Assembly (NCBI RefSeq): GCF_036170895.1
Contig: NZ_CP108036.1
Coordinates: 434,001-498,000, forward strand
Direction: 5' to 3'
Source: Streptomyces erythrochromogenes
GTDB lineage: Bacteria; Actinomycetota; Actinomycetes; Streptomycetales; Streptomycetaceae
DNA length: 64,000 nucleotides
Part shown: one piece after another, positions 8,314 to 18,899 of the stretch
Position numbering within the stretch: the stretch's first letter is position 1
Layout of the letters: the number at the start of each line of letters is the position of its first letter
Notes under the pieces: generated by a model
The model's input: only the letters and a program-made list of their open reading frames with translations
Told to the model about the DNA's origin: nothing
The model's database searches: none
Position numbers and translations under genes: made by a program

Positions 8314-8682
8314 TCACGCGTGCCGCGGCTCGGCCAGCGCGTGCGCCACGTCGGGGTGTACGGCGAAGATCCCGTCCGCACCGGTGATGCGGAACATGCG
8401 TGCGACGGGTGGGCGCAGCCCGGCCAGCTCGATGCTGCCGCCTTCCTCCCGGAGCGAGAGCCGGCTGTGCAGCAGCACGTTCAGCCCCGTGGAGTCGCAG
8501 AACCGGACCCCCGAGAAGTCCACCAGCAGCCTGCGCGCACCGCCGTCGACGGCGGCGGTGAGGGCGGCGCGCAGGGGTTCCGCCGTGTCGTGGTCCAGCT
8601 CTCCGGTGAGCGTGAAGACCAGCACGTCGTCCTCGGAGCGTACGTCCACGGCGAATCTGTCGCCGTCCGCCGGCGGGGCCAT
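8314..8682 (-). CDS. STAS-domain anti-anti-sigma factor
   Basis: A 122-residue protein starting at ATG 8682 with GAGGTGG upstream. It is one STAS domain: a beta strand (VLVFTLTGELDHDTAEPLR) followed by the phosphorylation loop GVRFCDSTGLNVLLHS near residues 65-80. The serine in DSTGLN is the usual target of RsbW-type kinases. Unphosphorylated protein should capture the ATPase encoded just downstream and free its sigma factor. The two genes almost certainly form one operon. Dephosphorylation would need a SpoIIE-type phosphatase, such as the one encoded at 33.2-35.3 kb, although that pairing is inference. Confidence 0.88.
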   Translation of the reverse strand: MAPPADGDRFAVDVRSEDDVLVFTLTGELDHDTAEPLRAALTAAVDGGARRLLVDFSGVRFCDSTGLNVLLHSRLSLREEGGSIELAGLRPPVARMFRITGADGIFAVHPDVAHALAEPRHA

Positions 8683-8787
8683 AGGGAGCCACCTCTTCCC
8701 ACGTACGCAGGTTCGTGCAGTGCATCGTCCTGCCGGCCTCCGCTCGAGGCGACCGGCCGGTTCTGCACGGCACCTACCCGGGCGCAC

Positions 8788-8801
8788 GTAGATCAATCTA
8801 C
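8788..8801. promoter_or_regulatory. 14-bp inverted repeat upstream of STAS-ATPase operon
   Basis: GTAGAT, two bases, ATCTAC: perfect 6-bp arms between the divergent-end Fur gene stop (8822) and the STAS start (8682). It sits about 105 bases before the STAS gene, in a suitable position for an operator. No regulator can be assigned. Confidence 0.35.
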
Positions 8802-8821
8802 TTGGCGGGAGGCGCTACGGG

Positions 8822-9232
8822 TCAGGCGCAGGCCGGGCACAGGCCCCGGTAGGTGATCTCGACCTCGGAAACGGTGAATCCGAAGCGTTCCGCCGCCGGC
8901 AGCACCGCCAGCGGGTCGCCGTCCGGGTGGACGTCGCGGATGAGCCCGCAGCCGGAGCACACCAGGTGCTGGTGCGGCTGGTGCGCGTTGGGGTCGTAGC
9001 GCTTGGCGCGGCCGTCGGTGGCGACCTCGGCGACCTCTCCGAGGGCGACCAGCTCGCCCAGGGCGTTGTAGACGGTGGCCCGGGAGATCTCCGGCAGCCG
9101 TCGGACGGCGCGGGCGTGCACCTCGTCGGCCGTCAGGTGCACGTGGTCACCGTCGAGGACCTCGGCGACGACCCGCCGCTGGGACGTGAGCCGCCAGCCG
9201 CGCCCCCGCAGCCGTTCCAGCAGGTCACTCAT
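8822..9232 (-). CDS. Fur-family metalloregulator (peroxide-sensor candidate)
   Basis: A 136-residue Fur-family repressor with an N-terminal winged helix (TSQRRVVAEVL, then ISRATVYNALGELVALG) and a dimerisation domain. Two CxxC pairs, Cys92/95 and Cys132/135, make the structural zinc site. The histidine-rich stretch HQPHQHLVC supplies regulatory metal ligands. It is divergent from katG across 293 bases. In Streptomyces and mycobacteria Fur-like proteins (FurA, CatR) repress adjacent catalase genes and are inactivated by peroxide, so this is probably the katG regulator. Here the genes are divergent, whereas furA-catC is described as co-directional. Iron or zinc sensing cannot be excluded by eye. 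Confidence 0.88.
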   Translation of the reverse strand: MSDLLERLRGRGWRLTSQRRVVAEVLDGDHVHLTADEVHARAVRRLPEISRATVYNALGELVALGEVAEVATDGRAKRYDPNAHQPHQHLVCSGCGLIRDVHPDGDPLAVLPAAERFGFTVSEVEITYRGLCPACA

Positions 9233-9324
9233 CTCGGCTCCCCCCTCAGGTGCGGCGCGCGCCCGCGGTTCGCCGACGGGCTTCCGCCATCCGATCGAAT
9301 ATGGGCTTGGTACTCATCTTGACT

Positions 9325-9337
9325 TGGACTGGGTCCA
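9325..9337. promoter_or_regulatory. Palindrome in fur-katG intergenic region, operator candidate
   Basis: TGGAC, three bases, GTCCA: perfect 5-bp arms roughly midway between the two divergent genes, within an A/T-richer patch (9299-9360) that probably holds promoters for one or both genes. It may be the Fur-family operator, although it does not match a Fur box that I can recognise with certainty. Confidence 0.4.
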
Positions 9338-9492
9338 TCGTAGGATCGGTTCCGTTGATAGCCAAGAGGCAGGAAGACTCCCGAGCGGCGGGAGTACGGG
9401 ACGGTGACCGCTCGGCGTCGAGTCGACCGACGAGGCCGGACCCCGTGCACAGGGACCCCGTGTCCCGCCTGTTCGACCGCATTCGGTCCTGA

Positions 9493-11757
<2,265 letters not shown>

Positions 11758-11779
11758 TCACTGATCATTGATCGCTGAG

Positions 11780-11817
11780 TCCGGGCCGCCAGCACCGTAT
11801 GGTGCCGGCGGCCCGGA
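11780..11817. terminator. Bidirectional terminator hairpin between katG and paaX-like gene
   Basis: TCCGGGCCGCC + GCACC arms pair with GGTGC + GGCGGCCCGGA around a GTAT loop, with a single A-C mismatch in the stem. It lies 22 bases after katG and 24 bases after the end of the convergent regulator, so it can serve both. The preceding 11755-11777 holds three imperfect TGATCA-type repeats of unknown meaning. Confidence 0.75.
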
Positions 11818-11841
11818 CCGGCGTTTCCAAGCCCGCTGTTC

Positions 11842-12681
11842 TCAGGACCGTTCCGTCGCCTCCGGCAGACCGGTGATCTCCTGTACGTGCCGCAGGGCGG
11901 GGGCGGCGAGCACCTCGTTCAGCTGCTGGAAGACCTGGCGCGCGGCCACCGCGTTCCAGTCGGCCGGGAGCAGTTCGGCGGGCAGACCGGGATCGAGGTA
12001 GGGCAGTCGGCGCCACTGCGTGAGCATCGGCACGTAGTGGCGGAACGCCTCGGCGCCCCCGATGTCGGTCCGCTGCGCCAGGGCCGCGGCGACGGGGCCG
12101 TACGCTTCGGTGAAGCCGGCGTACTGCTCCTCGATCGCGGGGAAGTCCCACCACGAACTGACCGTTCCGGGCAGGTCGCTGAAGGCGGCGTAGTCGGCGG
12201 CGAACAGGTGGACGTACTCGCTGAGTCCGCGCCGTACGAGCATGTCGCGGGCGTCGCCGAGGAGTCGGGCCGGCGCCAGCCACACGCCGGGGGCGATGTT
12301 GCCGAAGCCCAGCCACGTCAGGCGGGTGCGCAGCTGGTAGCGGTAGGACCGCTCGGATTCCGGTACGGAGAAGACGGCCATCGCCCAGCCGTCGCCGAGC
12401 TCGGCCGGCTCCAGGCTGCCGAAGATGCGGCGGTCGCCCTCGTCGAAGACGGGGTGCGCGGCGGGGCTGAGCCGGTATCCGGTGGCGCCGCGGCGCTCCG
12501 GTTCGAGGACGCCCTTCTTCTTGAGCCGGGAGATCGCCGAGCGGGCGGCCGGGCCGTCGACGTCCAGTTCCGCCATCAGGGTCAGCAGGTCGGCGACGGA
12601 GATCCAGCCGCCGAGGCGTCGCAGGAACGCCCCGTAGACCGTGTTGATCAACGAGCTGGGCCTGAGGGGACTGTCCGCCAT
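11842..12681 (-). CDS. PaaX-family transcriptional regulator
   Basis: A 279-residue protein with the PaaX layout. It has an N-terminal winged helix (LINTVYGAFLRR ... SAISRLKKKGVLEPER, about residues 10-70), a central domain (GWAMAVFSVPESERSYRYQLRTRL, GFGNIAPGVWLAP), and an alpha-helical C-terminal domain with the typical YVPMLTQWRRLPYLDPGLP segment. PaaX of E. coli represses phenylacetate catabolism and responds to phenylacetyl-CoA. Streptomyces has many family members with unknown targets, and no paa genes are visible in this window. It is transcribed after, but separated by a terminator from, the phytase-like gene. Confidence 0.87.
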   Translation of the reverse strand: MADSPLRPSSLINTVYGAFLRRLGGWISVADLLTLMAELDVDGPAARSAISRLKKKGVLEPERRGATGYRLSPAAHPVFDEGDRRIFGSLEPAELGDGWAMAVFSVPESERSYRYQLRTRLTWLGFGNIAPGVWLAPARLLGDARDMLVRRGLSEYVHLFAADYAAFSDLPGTVSSWWDFPAIEEQYAGFTEAYGPVAAALAQRTDIGGAEAFRHYVPMLTQWRRLPYLDPGLPAELLPADWNAVAARQVFQQLNEVLAAPALRHVQEITGLPEATERS

Positions 12682-12718
12682 GATCGCCTTCCGTCGTGTG
12701 CGGTGGCGATCCTACCGA

Positions 12719-12752
12719 GCCGGGCGGCCGCGGCTCCGCGCGGCCGCCCGGC
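12719..12752 (-). terminator. Terminator hairpin after phytase-like gene
   Basis: GCCGGGCGGCCGCG and CGCGGCCGCCCGGC form a perfect 14-bp stem with a six-base loop, just after the phytase-like stop codon (12758, minus strand). It separates that gene from the PaaX regulator gene at 12681. Confidence 0.75.
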
Positions 12753-12757
12753 GCCGG

Positions 12758-14098
12758 TCACAGGCGTACGGCGCGCTGGAGGCGGCCCAGGTCGACGAAC
12801 TTGAAGTCGGTGTCGGTACGGGCTTCCCCGTCGGGGCCGGTGGTCCCGGGGGTGTTGGCTCCGTCCTGGACGACGAGGAGGCCGTTCGGGAACCGCCTGC
12901 CCAGCGGGGCGCTCGTGACGGCGGCGCCGTCGCACTCCTGCGAGCCGTCGGGCGCTCCGGGCCTGATGCCGGCGGTGATGCGGAAGCCGCGGACGTAACG
13001 GTCGCCGCGCTCGCGGTCGAAGACGGCGAAGGTGTCGTCGCCCTGGCTGGAGGCGAGCAGGTAGCCGGCGCGGCGCGGGTGCTCGGGATCGCGCCAGATG
13101 GTCAGGCCCTCCACGTCGGCGGAGAGGTGGCGGCCGCCGAAGCCGGGGTCGGCGCCCGTGTCGCATTCCTCGGTCTGCGGGTTCCAGGTGCCGGGCACCC
13201 CGAAGGAACGGACCTTCTCGATCAGCCGGGCGGGCGAGCGCAGGTCGGCGTCGAGCTTCCAGATGCCGACGTCCTCCTGGCCCGCGTACAGGTCGCCGCT
13301 GTCCGGGTCGATGACCATGCCCTCGACCTGGGGTTCCTCGCCCGGTTCGCCGCAGGGAGTCCAGGTCTTGCCGTCGGGCAGCCGGAAGGAGGCGGGCAGC
13401 GAGGTGGTGCGGACCGTGCGGTAGCCGACCTTCCCCTGTGCGGTGGGCAGGAGTTCGGCCAGGGCGAGTGCGGTGGCGTGGCGCCGGCTGGTGACCGCGA
13501 AGGAGCGGCCGCTGCGGCGGTCGGTGTAGGCGGCCAGCCCGTAGGCGGTCCGCTGGTCGGCGACCTCGTCCGGACCGGCCGAGAAGACGAGCGGTGCGGC
13601 GGACTCGTCGGTGACGTCGACCAGGCGCGCGCCGGTCCGCCCGGCGTCGATCCGGTAGACGCGCAGCTGGTCGCGGCCCCGGTCGGAGACGACGGCCACG
13701 TCGTGGGGGCCGTCGGGGAAGCGGAGGCCCGAGATCAGGTCGACGTTGTTGAACCGGCCGGCGGCGTCCCCTTCCCGGGGCGGCGGCGGGGCGGGCAGGG
13801 ACTGCACCTGGCGCCCGTCCAGGTCGTACACGCGCAGGCCGCCCTCCTTGGCGGTGGCGATGACCAGGCTGCGGTCGGGGTCCTTCGCGTTGCGCCAGAT
13901 CGCGGGGTCGTCCGCGTTGGCGTTGCCGCCCGCCTCGTCGTCGAAGAGGGAGGGCGTCTCGACGGAGGCGGGCACCTGGGGCAGTGACGGCGGGGCGCCG
14001 CGGTCCCCGCGGGCGTGCGCCGGTACGGCGATCACGCCCAGGGCCACCACGGCGGCCACGCCGACGGCCGTCGTCCGCCTTCTCGAGATCGCGCTCAT
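12758..14098 (-). CDS. Secreted beta-propeller phytase-like protein
   Basis: A 446-residue exported protein. It has a signal peptide with arginines at residues 6-8 (SRRRTTAVGV), a hydrophobic run, and a probable cleavage after PAHA near residue 29. The mature part carries 3-phytase (beta-propeller) signatures: DDPAIWRNAKDPDRSLVIATAK, GLRVYDLDG, FNNVDLI, DVEGLTIW, GYLLASSQGDDTFAVF, and a C-terminal DTDFKFVDLGRL. Family enzymes use calcium to release phosphate from phytate outside the cell. A phosphate-starvation (PhoP) promoter would be expected, but no clear PHO box could be confirmed in 14099-14391. It is divergent from an MHS-type permease. Confidence 0.82.
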   Translation of the reverse strand: MSAISRRRTTAVGVAAVVALGVIAVPAHARGDRGAPPSLPQVPASVETPSLFDDEAGGNANADDPAIWRNAKDPDRSLVIATAKEGGLRVYDLDGRQVQSLPAPPPPREGDAAGRFNNVDLISGLRFPDGPHDVAVVSDRGRDQLRVYRIDAGRTGARLVDVTDESAAPLVFSAGPDEVADQRTAYGLAAYTDRRSGRSFAVTSRRHATALALAELLPTAQGKVGYRTVRTTSLPASFRLPDGKTWTPCGEPGEEPQVEGMVIDPDSGDLYAGQEDVGIWKLDADLRSPARLIEKVRSFGVPGTWNPQTEECDTGADPGFGGRHLSADVEGLTIWRDPEHPRRAGYLLASSQGDDTFAVFDRERGDRYVRGFRITAGIRPGAPDGSQECDGAAVTSAPLGRRFPNGLLVVQDGANTPGTTGPDGEARTDTDFKFVDLGRLQRAVRL

Positions 14099-14391
14099 CT
14101 TGCCTCCTGGTCACGGGGTCGGGGAGCGGCCGGCAGCGGAGTCGGGTCCCACGGGTGCTCCGCGGCCGGGCCGCCCCCACCGTGGGCCATCCGCGGGTGA
14201 CCACCATGGAGCGGACATGACGTGAGCATGACCGCCCCGTGAAATCCCGTGCAGATCCGCTTCCTTAGCGGAACGTTAGATCTGCGCGGCGGAGCTTGTC
14301 CGGGTGCGACGCGGCCCGCATGCTCTGGACACTCCCCCGCCGTCGGGGCCGTTCTCCCCTCTCCCATCAGGGACTTCCCTCTGGAGCCGCC

Positions 14392-15834
14392 ATGTCCCCG
14401 TCCGCCGTCGCGCCCGGATCCGAGCCCGGGTCCCAGCCCGGACGCACCCCTGCTCCGACTGCCGCTCCGACGCCCGGTGACGAGCGCCGCAAGCGCCGCC
14501 TCGCTCTGATCGGCGGCTCCCTGGGCAACCTCGTCGAGTGGTACGACTGGTTCGTCTACGCCAGCTTCGCGATCTACTTCGCCGACTCCTTCTTCCCCGG
14601 CGACAACCCGACCACGCAGCTGATGAACACCGCGGGGATCTTCGCGGTCGGCTTCCTCATGCGCCCCGTCGGCGGCTGGATCCTCGGCCGCGCCGCCGAC
14701 AGGCACGGACGCAAGAGCGCGCTCACGCTCACCGTCACCATGATGTCCGTGGCGGCGCTGCTCATCGCCGTCGCCCCGACCTACGGCCAGGCGGGCTACT
14801 TCGGCGCGCTGGTACTGCTGCTGGCCCGTCTCCTCCAGGGGATGAGCATCGGCGGCGAGTACGCCGCCAGCGCCACCTACCTGACCGAGGCCTCGGCCCG
14901 CAACCGGCGCGGCCTCGGGTCGTCCTTCCAATACGTGTCGATGACCTGCGGCCAACTGCTGGGCCTGGGCATCCTGATCACGATGCAGCACACCCTCACC
15001 ACGGGCCAGTTGGAGAGCTGGGGCTGGCGGATCCCCTTCGTCCTCGGGGCGCTGTTCGCGGTGGTCGTCTTCTGGCTGCGGCGCCGGCTCCAGGAGACCG
15101 ACGCCTTCCAGGAGGAGGCGTCCGGTGAGGACGCGCACGACGACAGCACCCGCGGCACGATCAAGGCCCTGTGGCAGTACCGGCGGCAGGCCGGCCTGGT
15201 CATGGCCCTGACCCTCGGCGGCACCGTGGCCTACTACACCTACACCACCTACCTGACCAAGTACCTGGTCGGCAGCGCGGGCATGGAGAAGACCACCGCG
15301 ACCCTGGTCAGCTTCACCGCGCTGACCCTCTTCGCCGTGCTCCAGCCCTTCGCCGGCATGCTGTCCGACCGGATCGGCCGCCGCCCCCTGCTGATCACCT
15401 TCGCGGTGGGCTGCACCGTCGGCACGTACCCGATCATGACCGCCCTCGGGTCGGCGTCCTCGTACTGGTCCGCGCTCGGGCTGTCGCTGCTCGCCCTGGT
15501 GATCATCACCGGCTACACGTCCATCAACGCGGCGGTCAAGGCCGAACTGTTCCCCACCAGGGTGCGCGCCCTGGGCGTGGCCCTGCCGTACGCCATCGCC
15601 AACGCGCTCTTCGGCGGTACCGCGGAGTACGTGGCGCTCTGGTTCAAGAACAGTGGTCACGAGACCATGTTCTTCTGGTACGTCTCCGGGTGCGCGCTGA
15701 TCTCCCTCGTGACCTACGTGCTGATGCCTGACACCCGCAACGCGGCCCTCAGCCGCGCCGAGGCCGACTCCGACGCCGATCGCGCCGCCGACCGGGGGGA
15801 CCCGGCCGCCGCTCCCGCCGAAGCCGTGCGCTGA
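14392..15834 (+). CDS. MHS-family MFS permease (KgtP/ProP-like)
   Basis: A 480-residue membrane transporter from ATG 14392 with GGAG five bases upstream. A 40-residue Pro/Ala-rich cytoplasmic leader precedes 12 predicted membrane helices. Signature stretches of the metabolite:proton symporter branch are clear: NLVEWYDWFVYASF at the first helix, GRAADRHGRKSAL between helices 2 and 3, and GEYAASATYLTEAS. This branch imports alpha-ketoglutarate, citrate, proline/betaine or shikimate with protons. The substrate cannot be chosen by eye. The region upstream (14099-14391) holds only a weak inverted repeat, GCAGATC/GATCTGC, around 14251-14288. Confidence 0.9.
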   Translation: MSPSAVAPGSEPGSQPGRTPAPTAAPTPGDERRKRRLALIGGSLGNLVEWYDWFVYASFAIYFADSFFPGDNPTTQLMNTAGIFAVGFLMRPVGGWILGRAADRHGRKSALTLTVTMMSVAALLIAVAPTYGQAGYFGALVLLLARLLQGMSIGGEYAASATYLTEASARNRRGLGSSFQYVSMTCGQLLGLGILITMQHTLTTGQLESWGWRIPFVLGALFAVVVFWLRRRLQETDAFQEEASGEDAHDDSTRGTIKALWQYRRQAGLVMALTLGGTVAYYTYTTYLTKYLVGSAGMEKTTATLVSFTALTLFAVLQPFAGMLSDRIGRRPLLITFAVGCTVGTYPIMTALGSASSYWSALGLSLLALVIITGYTSINAAVKAELFPTRVRALGVALPYAIANALFGGTAEYVALWFKNSGHETMFFWYVSGCALISLVTYVLMPDTRNAALSRAEADSDADRAADRGDPAAAPAEAVR

Positions 15835-15898
15835 ACGGCGACGGTAGCCTGGGGCGGCGGCCGCGCGGGCCGCACGCCCCGGCGCGAGGAGGCTTCCC

Positions 15899-16573
15899 AT
15901 GCACGCGCTCCTCGTCGAGGACGACGACAGGATGGCCCAGGCGCTCGGCACCGCCCTCGCCCAGCGCGGGCACACCGTCCGCCGGGTCGCGCGGGCCCAG
16001 GACGCACTGCGCCACACCCGCGAGGCCGAGTTCGTCCTGCTCGATCTGGGGCTGCCCGACCTGGACGGGATAGAGCTGCTGCGGCGGCTTCGGACCGTCT
16101 GCGGCGTGCCGCTGATCGTGGTGACCGCTCGCTGCGAGGAGCGCGACATCGTGCAGGGTCTGCGGGCGGGCGCCGACGACTACGTCGTCAAGCCGTTCCG
16201 GATGGCCGAGCTGATGGCCCGCATCGACAGCGTCCGGCGCCGCACGGACGCACATGCCGACCGCGATGCCCCGGGCACGGCGGCGGTGCGCCGCGGGGAC
16301 GTGGACGTGGACCTGGCGGGCCGTACCGTCACCGTCGCCGGCACCCGAGTACGGCTGACCCGGCGCGAGTTCGACGTCCTCGCCTTCCTGGCCGCCCGGC
16401 CCGACGAGGTGCACTCCCGCGAGGAGATCCTGGACCGGATCTGGGGCGACGCCTTCCTCGCCGCCTCGCGCTCGCTGGACGTCCACGTGGCCGGCATCCG
16501 CGCCAAGACCGGCCGCTCCGGGCTCGTCCGCACCGTCCGCGGCTACGGCTACCAGCTCGGCGGGGAGCGGTGA
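15899..16573 (+). CDS. OmpR-family response regulator
   Basis: A 224-residue DNA-binding regulator. The receiver domain has the acidic cluster at Asp8-Asp10, phospho-acceptor Asp49 in LLDLGLPDLDG, Thr76, and the conserved Lys98 in DDYVVKPF. The C-terminal winged helix spans about residues 130-222, with VRLTRREFDVLAFL and the recognition region SLDVHVAGIRAKTG. A GAGGAGG site lies upstream of ATG 15899. The next gene, the histidine kinase, starts at a GTG overlapping this stop codon, so the two form a translationally coupled two-component system. Target genes are unknown. Confidence 0.93.
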   Translation: MHALLVEDDDRMAQALGTALAQRGHTVRRVARAQDALRHTREAEFVLLDLGLPDLDGIELLRRLRTVCGVPLIVVTARCEERDIVQGLRAGADDYVVKPFRMAELMARIDSVRRRTDAHADRDAPGTAAVRRGDVDVDLAGRTVTVAGTRVRLTRREFDVLAFLAARPDEVHSREEILDRIWGDAFLAASRSLDVHVAGIRAKTGRSGLVRTVRGYGYQLGGER

Positions 16574-17949
16574 GGCGCAGGCTCCTCGCCGTGCTGACGG
16601 TCCTCATGGGGGTCGCGGCGCTGCTCCTGTGCCTGCCACTGGCCGAGGGGTACGCACGCGGGCGGACCGAGCACCTGCTGCTCCAGCGGCGCTCGGAGGC
16701 CGTACGCTTCGCCGATCTCGCGGAGCGGATGCGTACCGAGGCCGACCGGGCCGAGCTGGCGGCCGAGATCGGCCGGTACGCCGACCTGTACGGAGCGGGC
16801 GTGGTGGTGGTCGACACGGCGGGCTCGACCCTGGCCCGGGCGGGGGCGGCACCCGGCGCCGGGGCGGTGGAGGCGCGCGGGCGCGCGCTGACCGGGCGTT
16901 CCACCGACCGGCTGCCGACCCTGCGCCCGTGGGGTCCGGGCGACGTCGTGCTCGCCGAGCCGGTGGGACGCGACGAGCGGGTCAGCGGGGCGGTCCTGCT
17001 GGCCGTCCCGACGGATGCCGCACGCCGGGACGTCGCGGTCCGCTGGTCGCTCATCGCCGCCGGGGCGCTCGCCTCGTTCGCTGCGGCCGCCCTGGTCGCC
17101 GCGGGGATCGCCCGCTGGTTGATGCGGCCGGTCCTGGACCTGGACCGGGCGGTGGAGCGGCTGGCCGCCGGGAGTCTGCAGGCCCGGGCCGGCTCGGACA
17201 CCGGCCCGCCCGAACTGCGCCGTCTGCGGCGGCACTTCAACGCCATGGCCGAGGCCGTGTCCGACTCCATCGGCCGTCAGCGCGACTTCGTCGCCGATGC
17301 CTCCCACCAGCTGCGCAATCCGCTGGCCACGCTGGTGCTGCAGCTGGAGAACGTCGAGCCGCACGTCGCCCCCGGACCGGGCCTCGCCGAGCACGCCCGC
17401 GCCCTGGACGAGGCGGAGCGCCTGGAGGAACTGCTCGACGGTCTGCTGGCGCTGGCGCGCGTCGAATCCGGCGCGGCCGGGCTGACGGGGCAGGACGTGT
17501 CCCGGGCGGTACGGGACCGGGTGGCGGCCTGGGTCCCGGTCTTCCGCGCGGCGGGGCTGGAGCTCACGGCCGCCGGCGTCCCGGACGGCCTGTGGGCACA
17601 TGCCCTGCCCGACGCGGCCGGCCGGGTCCTGGACGCGCTCCTGGACAACGCGGTCAAGTTCGTGCCGTGCGGCGGACGCGTCGAGGTGAGCGCCTCATGC
17701 CGGCCGGACGGGAGCACCGTCGTCCGGGTCGCGGACGACGGTCCGGGCGTACCCGAGGACCAACCGGACCTGCTGCTGCGGCGGTTCACCCGCTCGCCCG
17801 CCCACCAGAACGTCCCGGGCAGCGGACTTGGCCTGGCCATCGCCGACGAGATCGCCCGCACCAGCGGCGGCACCCTCGGCCTCGCCGCAAACACCCCGCA
17901 CGGCCTGGTCGCACGGCTCCACCTCCCGCCGGCACAGGTTTCGCGTTGA
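16570..17949 (+). CDS. HAMP-containing sensor histidine kinase
   Basis: A 459-residue membrane kinase whose GTG start overlaps the stop of the response regulator (GTGA). It has one membrane helix near residues 5-25, an extracytoplasmic sensing region of about 120 residues, a second helix near 160-180, and then a HAMP linker. The H-box is DFVADASHQLRNPLATL with His246. The catalytic domain shows LLDNAVKFV (N-box), DDGPGVPED (G1) and GSGLGLAIADEIA (G2). It should phosphorylate Asp49 of the adjacent regulator in response to an unknown signal at the membrane. The order regulator-kinase is typical for Streptomyces. Confidence 0.93.
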   Translation: MRRRLLAVLTVLMGVAALLLCLPLAEGYARGRTEHLLLQRRSEAVRFADLAERMRTEADRAELAAEIGRYADLYGAGVVVVDTAGSTLARAGAAPGAGAVEARGRALTGRSTDRLPTLRPWGPGDVVLAEPVGRDERVSGAVLLAVPTDAARRDVAVRWSLIAAGALASFAAAALVAAGIARWLMRPVLDLDRAVERLAAGSLQARAGSDTGPPELRRLRRHFNAMAEAVSDSIGRQRDFVADASHQLRNPLATLVLQLENVEPHVAPGPGLAEHARALDEAERLEELLDGLLALARVESGAAGLTGQDVSRAVRDRVAAWVPVFRAAGLELTAAGVPDGLWAHALPDAAGRVLDALLDNAVKFVPCGGRVEVSASCRPDGSTVVRVADDGPGVPEDQPDLLLRRFTRSPAHQNVPGSGLGLAIADEIARTSGGTLGLAANTPHGLVARLHLPPAQVSR

Positions 17950-18675
17950 GCGGGGTTCTGGGGAGAGGAGGGATGGGTGAGGTCTTCTTCGGGCACGACG
18001 AGTCGGGAACACCGGTGGCGGTCAAACTGATCGGCGCGTCGGTCGTGTCGGAGCCGGGCTACCGGCAGCGGTTCAAGCGCGAGGTGGAGGCGGCCCGCGC
18101 CGTGAGCGGTACCTGGACGCCCACCATCGTCGGAGCGGACACGCGCGCGGACACCGACCGCGGCGACGGGGCGGCCCCCGTTCGGCAACGGAACGAGTCC
18201 GGACGTCCGGTACAACGTGGTGTACGGGGACCCCGACATCGAGGGCGTTCCCCCGGCCCTGGAGCCGCTGATCAGTGCGTGCCTGGCGAAGGATCCCGCG
18301 GAGCGCCCGGGCCTGGACCAGATCATCAGCATCTGCAGCAGTCCGGAGTGCGGTACGTGGACCCTCTCCCAGAAGGGGCCGACAGCGATCGGCGGATCGT
18401 TCGGCTGTCTGACCGGCATCCTGTGCCTGGCGGCAACCGTTGCCGCGACGGTGGCCGGTGCGAAGTCGCCGGTGCCGGCCGTGGGGATCTTCGCGGGACT
18501 GTTCCTCGGCTGGATCGTGCCGTGGCGCCTCATGGTCTTCCTCAACGCGCGGCGCCCGGTGACGGTGGCCGTCATGGTGAGCTGGCGAGGGGTCTTCCAC
18601 ACGTGGGACCAGTTGGACAGGGGCTGGTCGAGCCGGCCGTGGGCGACGGACCTCTCGGCGCGACCCACTCGTTGA
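17946..18675 (+). pseudogene. Ser/Thr protein kinase remnant with catalytic core deleted
   Basis: The first part encodes a kinase N-lobe: VLGRGGMGEVFFGHDESG, then PVAVKLIG with the ATP-anchoring lysine, continuing to about 18165. The frame then changes. From about 18180 the next frame gives the end of a C-lobe (PFGNGTSPDVRYNVVYG, ISACLAKDPAERPG), then two hydrophobic segments near 18390-18540. The catalytic HRD loop and the DFG motif are absent, so roughly 120 or more codons are missing together with a frameshift. A further tail (CAGLHFPDELRPGPE ... TPAETLELRTMLTHHHL) continues in the first frame to 18854, suggesting a second lesion. It has no close-spaced ribosome site and abuts the histidine kinase gene. 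It is probably non-functional. Confidence 0.75.
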
Positions 18676-18899
18676 TAGTGACCATGAGTCCGCACTGCGC
18701 CGGACTCCACTTTCCCGACGAGTTGCGGCCGGGACCGGAACGGAAGCCGGGCGTCAACCTGAAGCTCACCCCGGCGGAGACCCTGGAGCTGAGGACCATG
18801 CTGACGCACCACCACCTCCCCCGGCCGCCGGAGCGCAGCGGCCGGGGGAGGTGACCGCCGGAACGGGCCTGGGCCGGAAAGGCTCACCGGGTCACAGCA

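Noticed and set aside
14099..14391. PHO box before the phytase-like gene
   Set aside because: Only one GGTCACC-like half was seen; no pair of direct repeats with 11-base spacing could be confirmed by eye.
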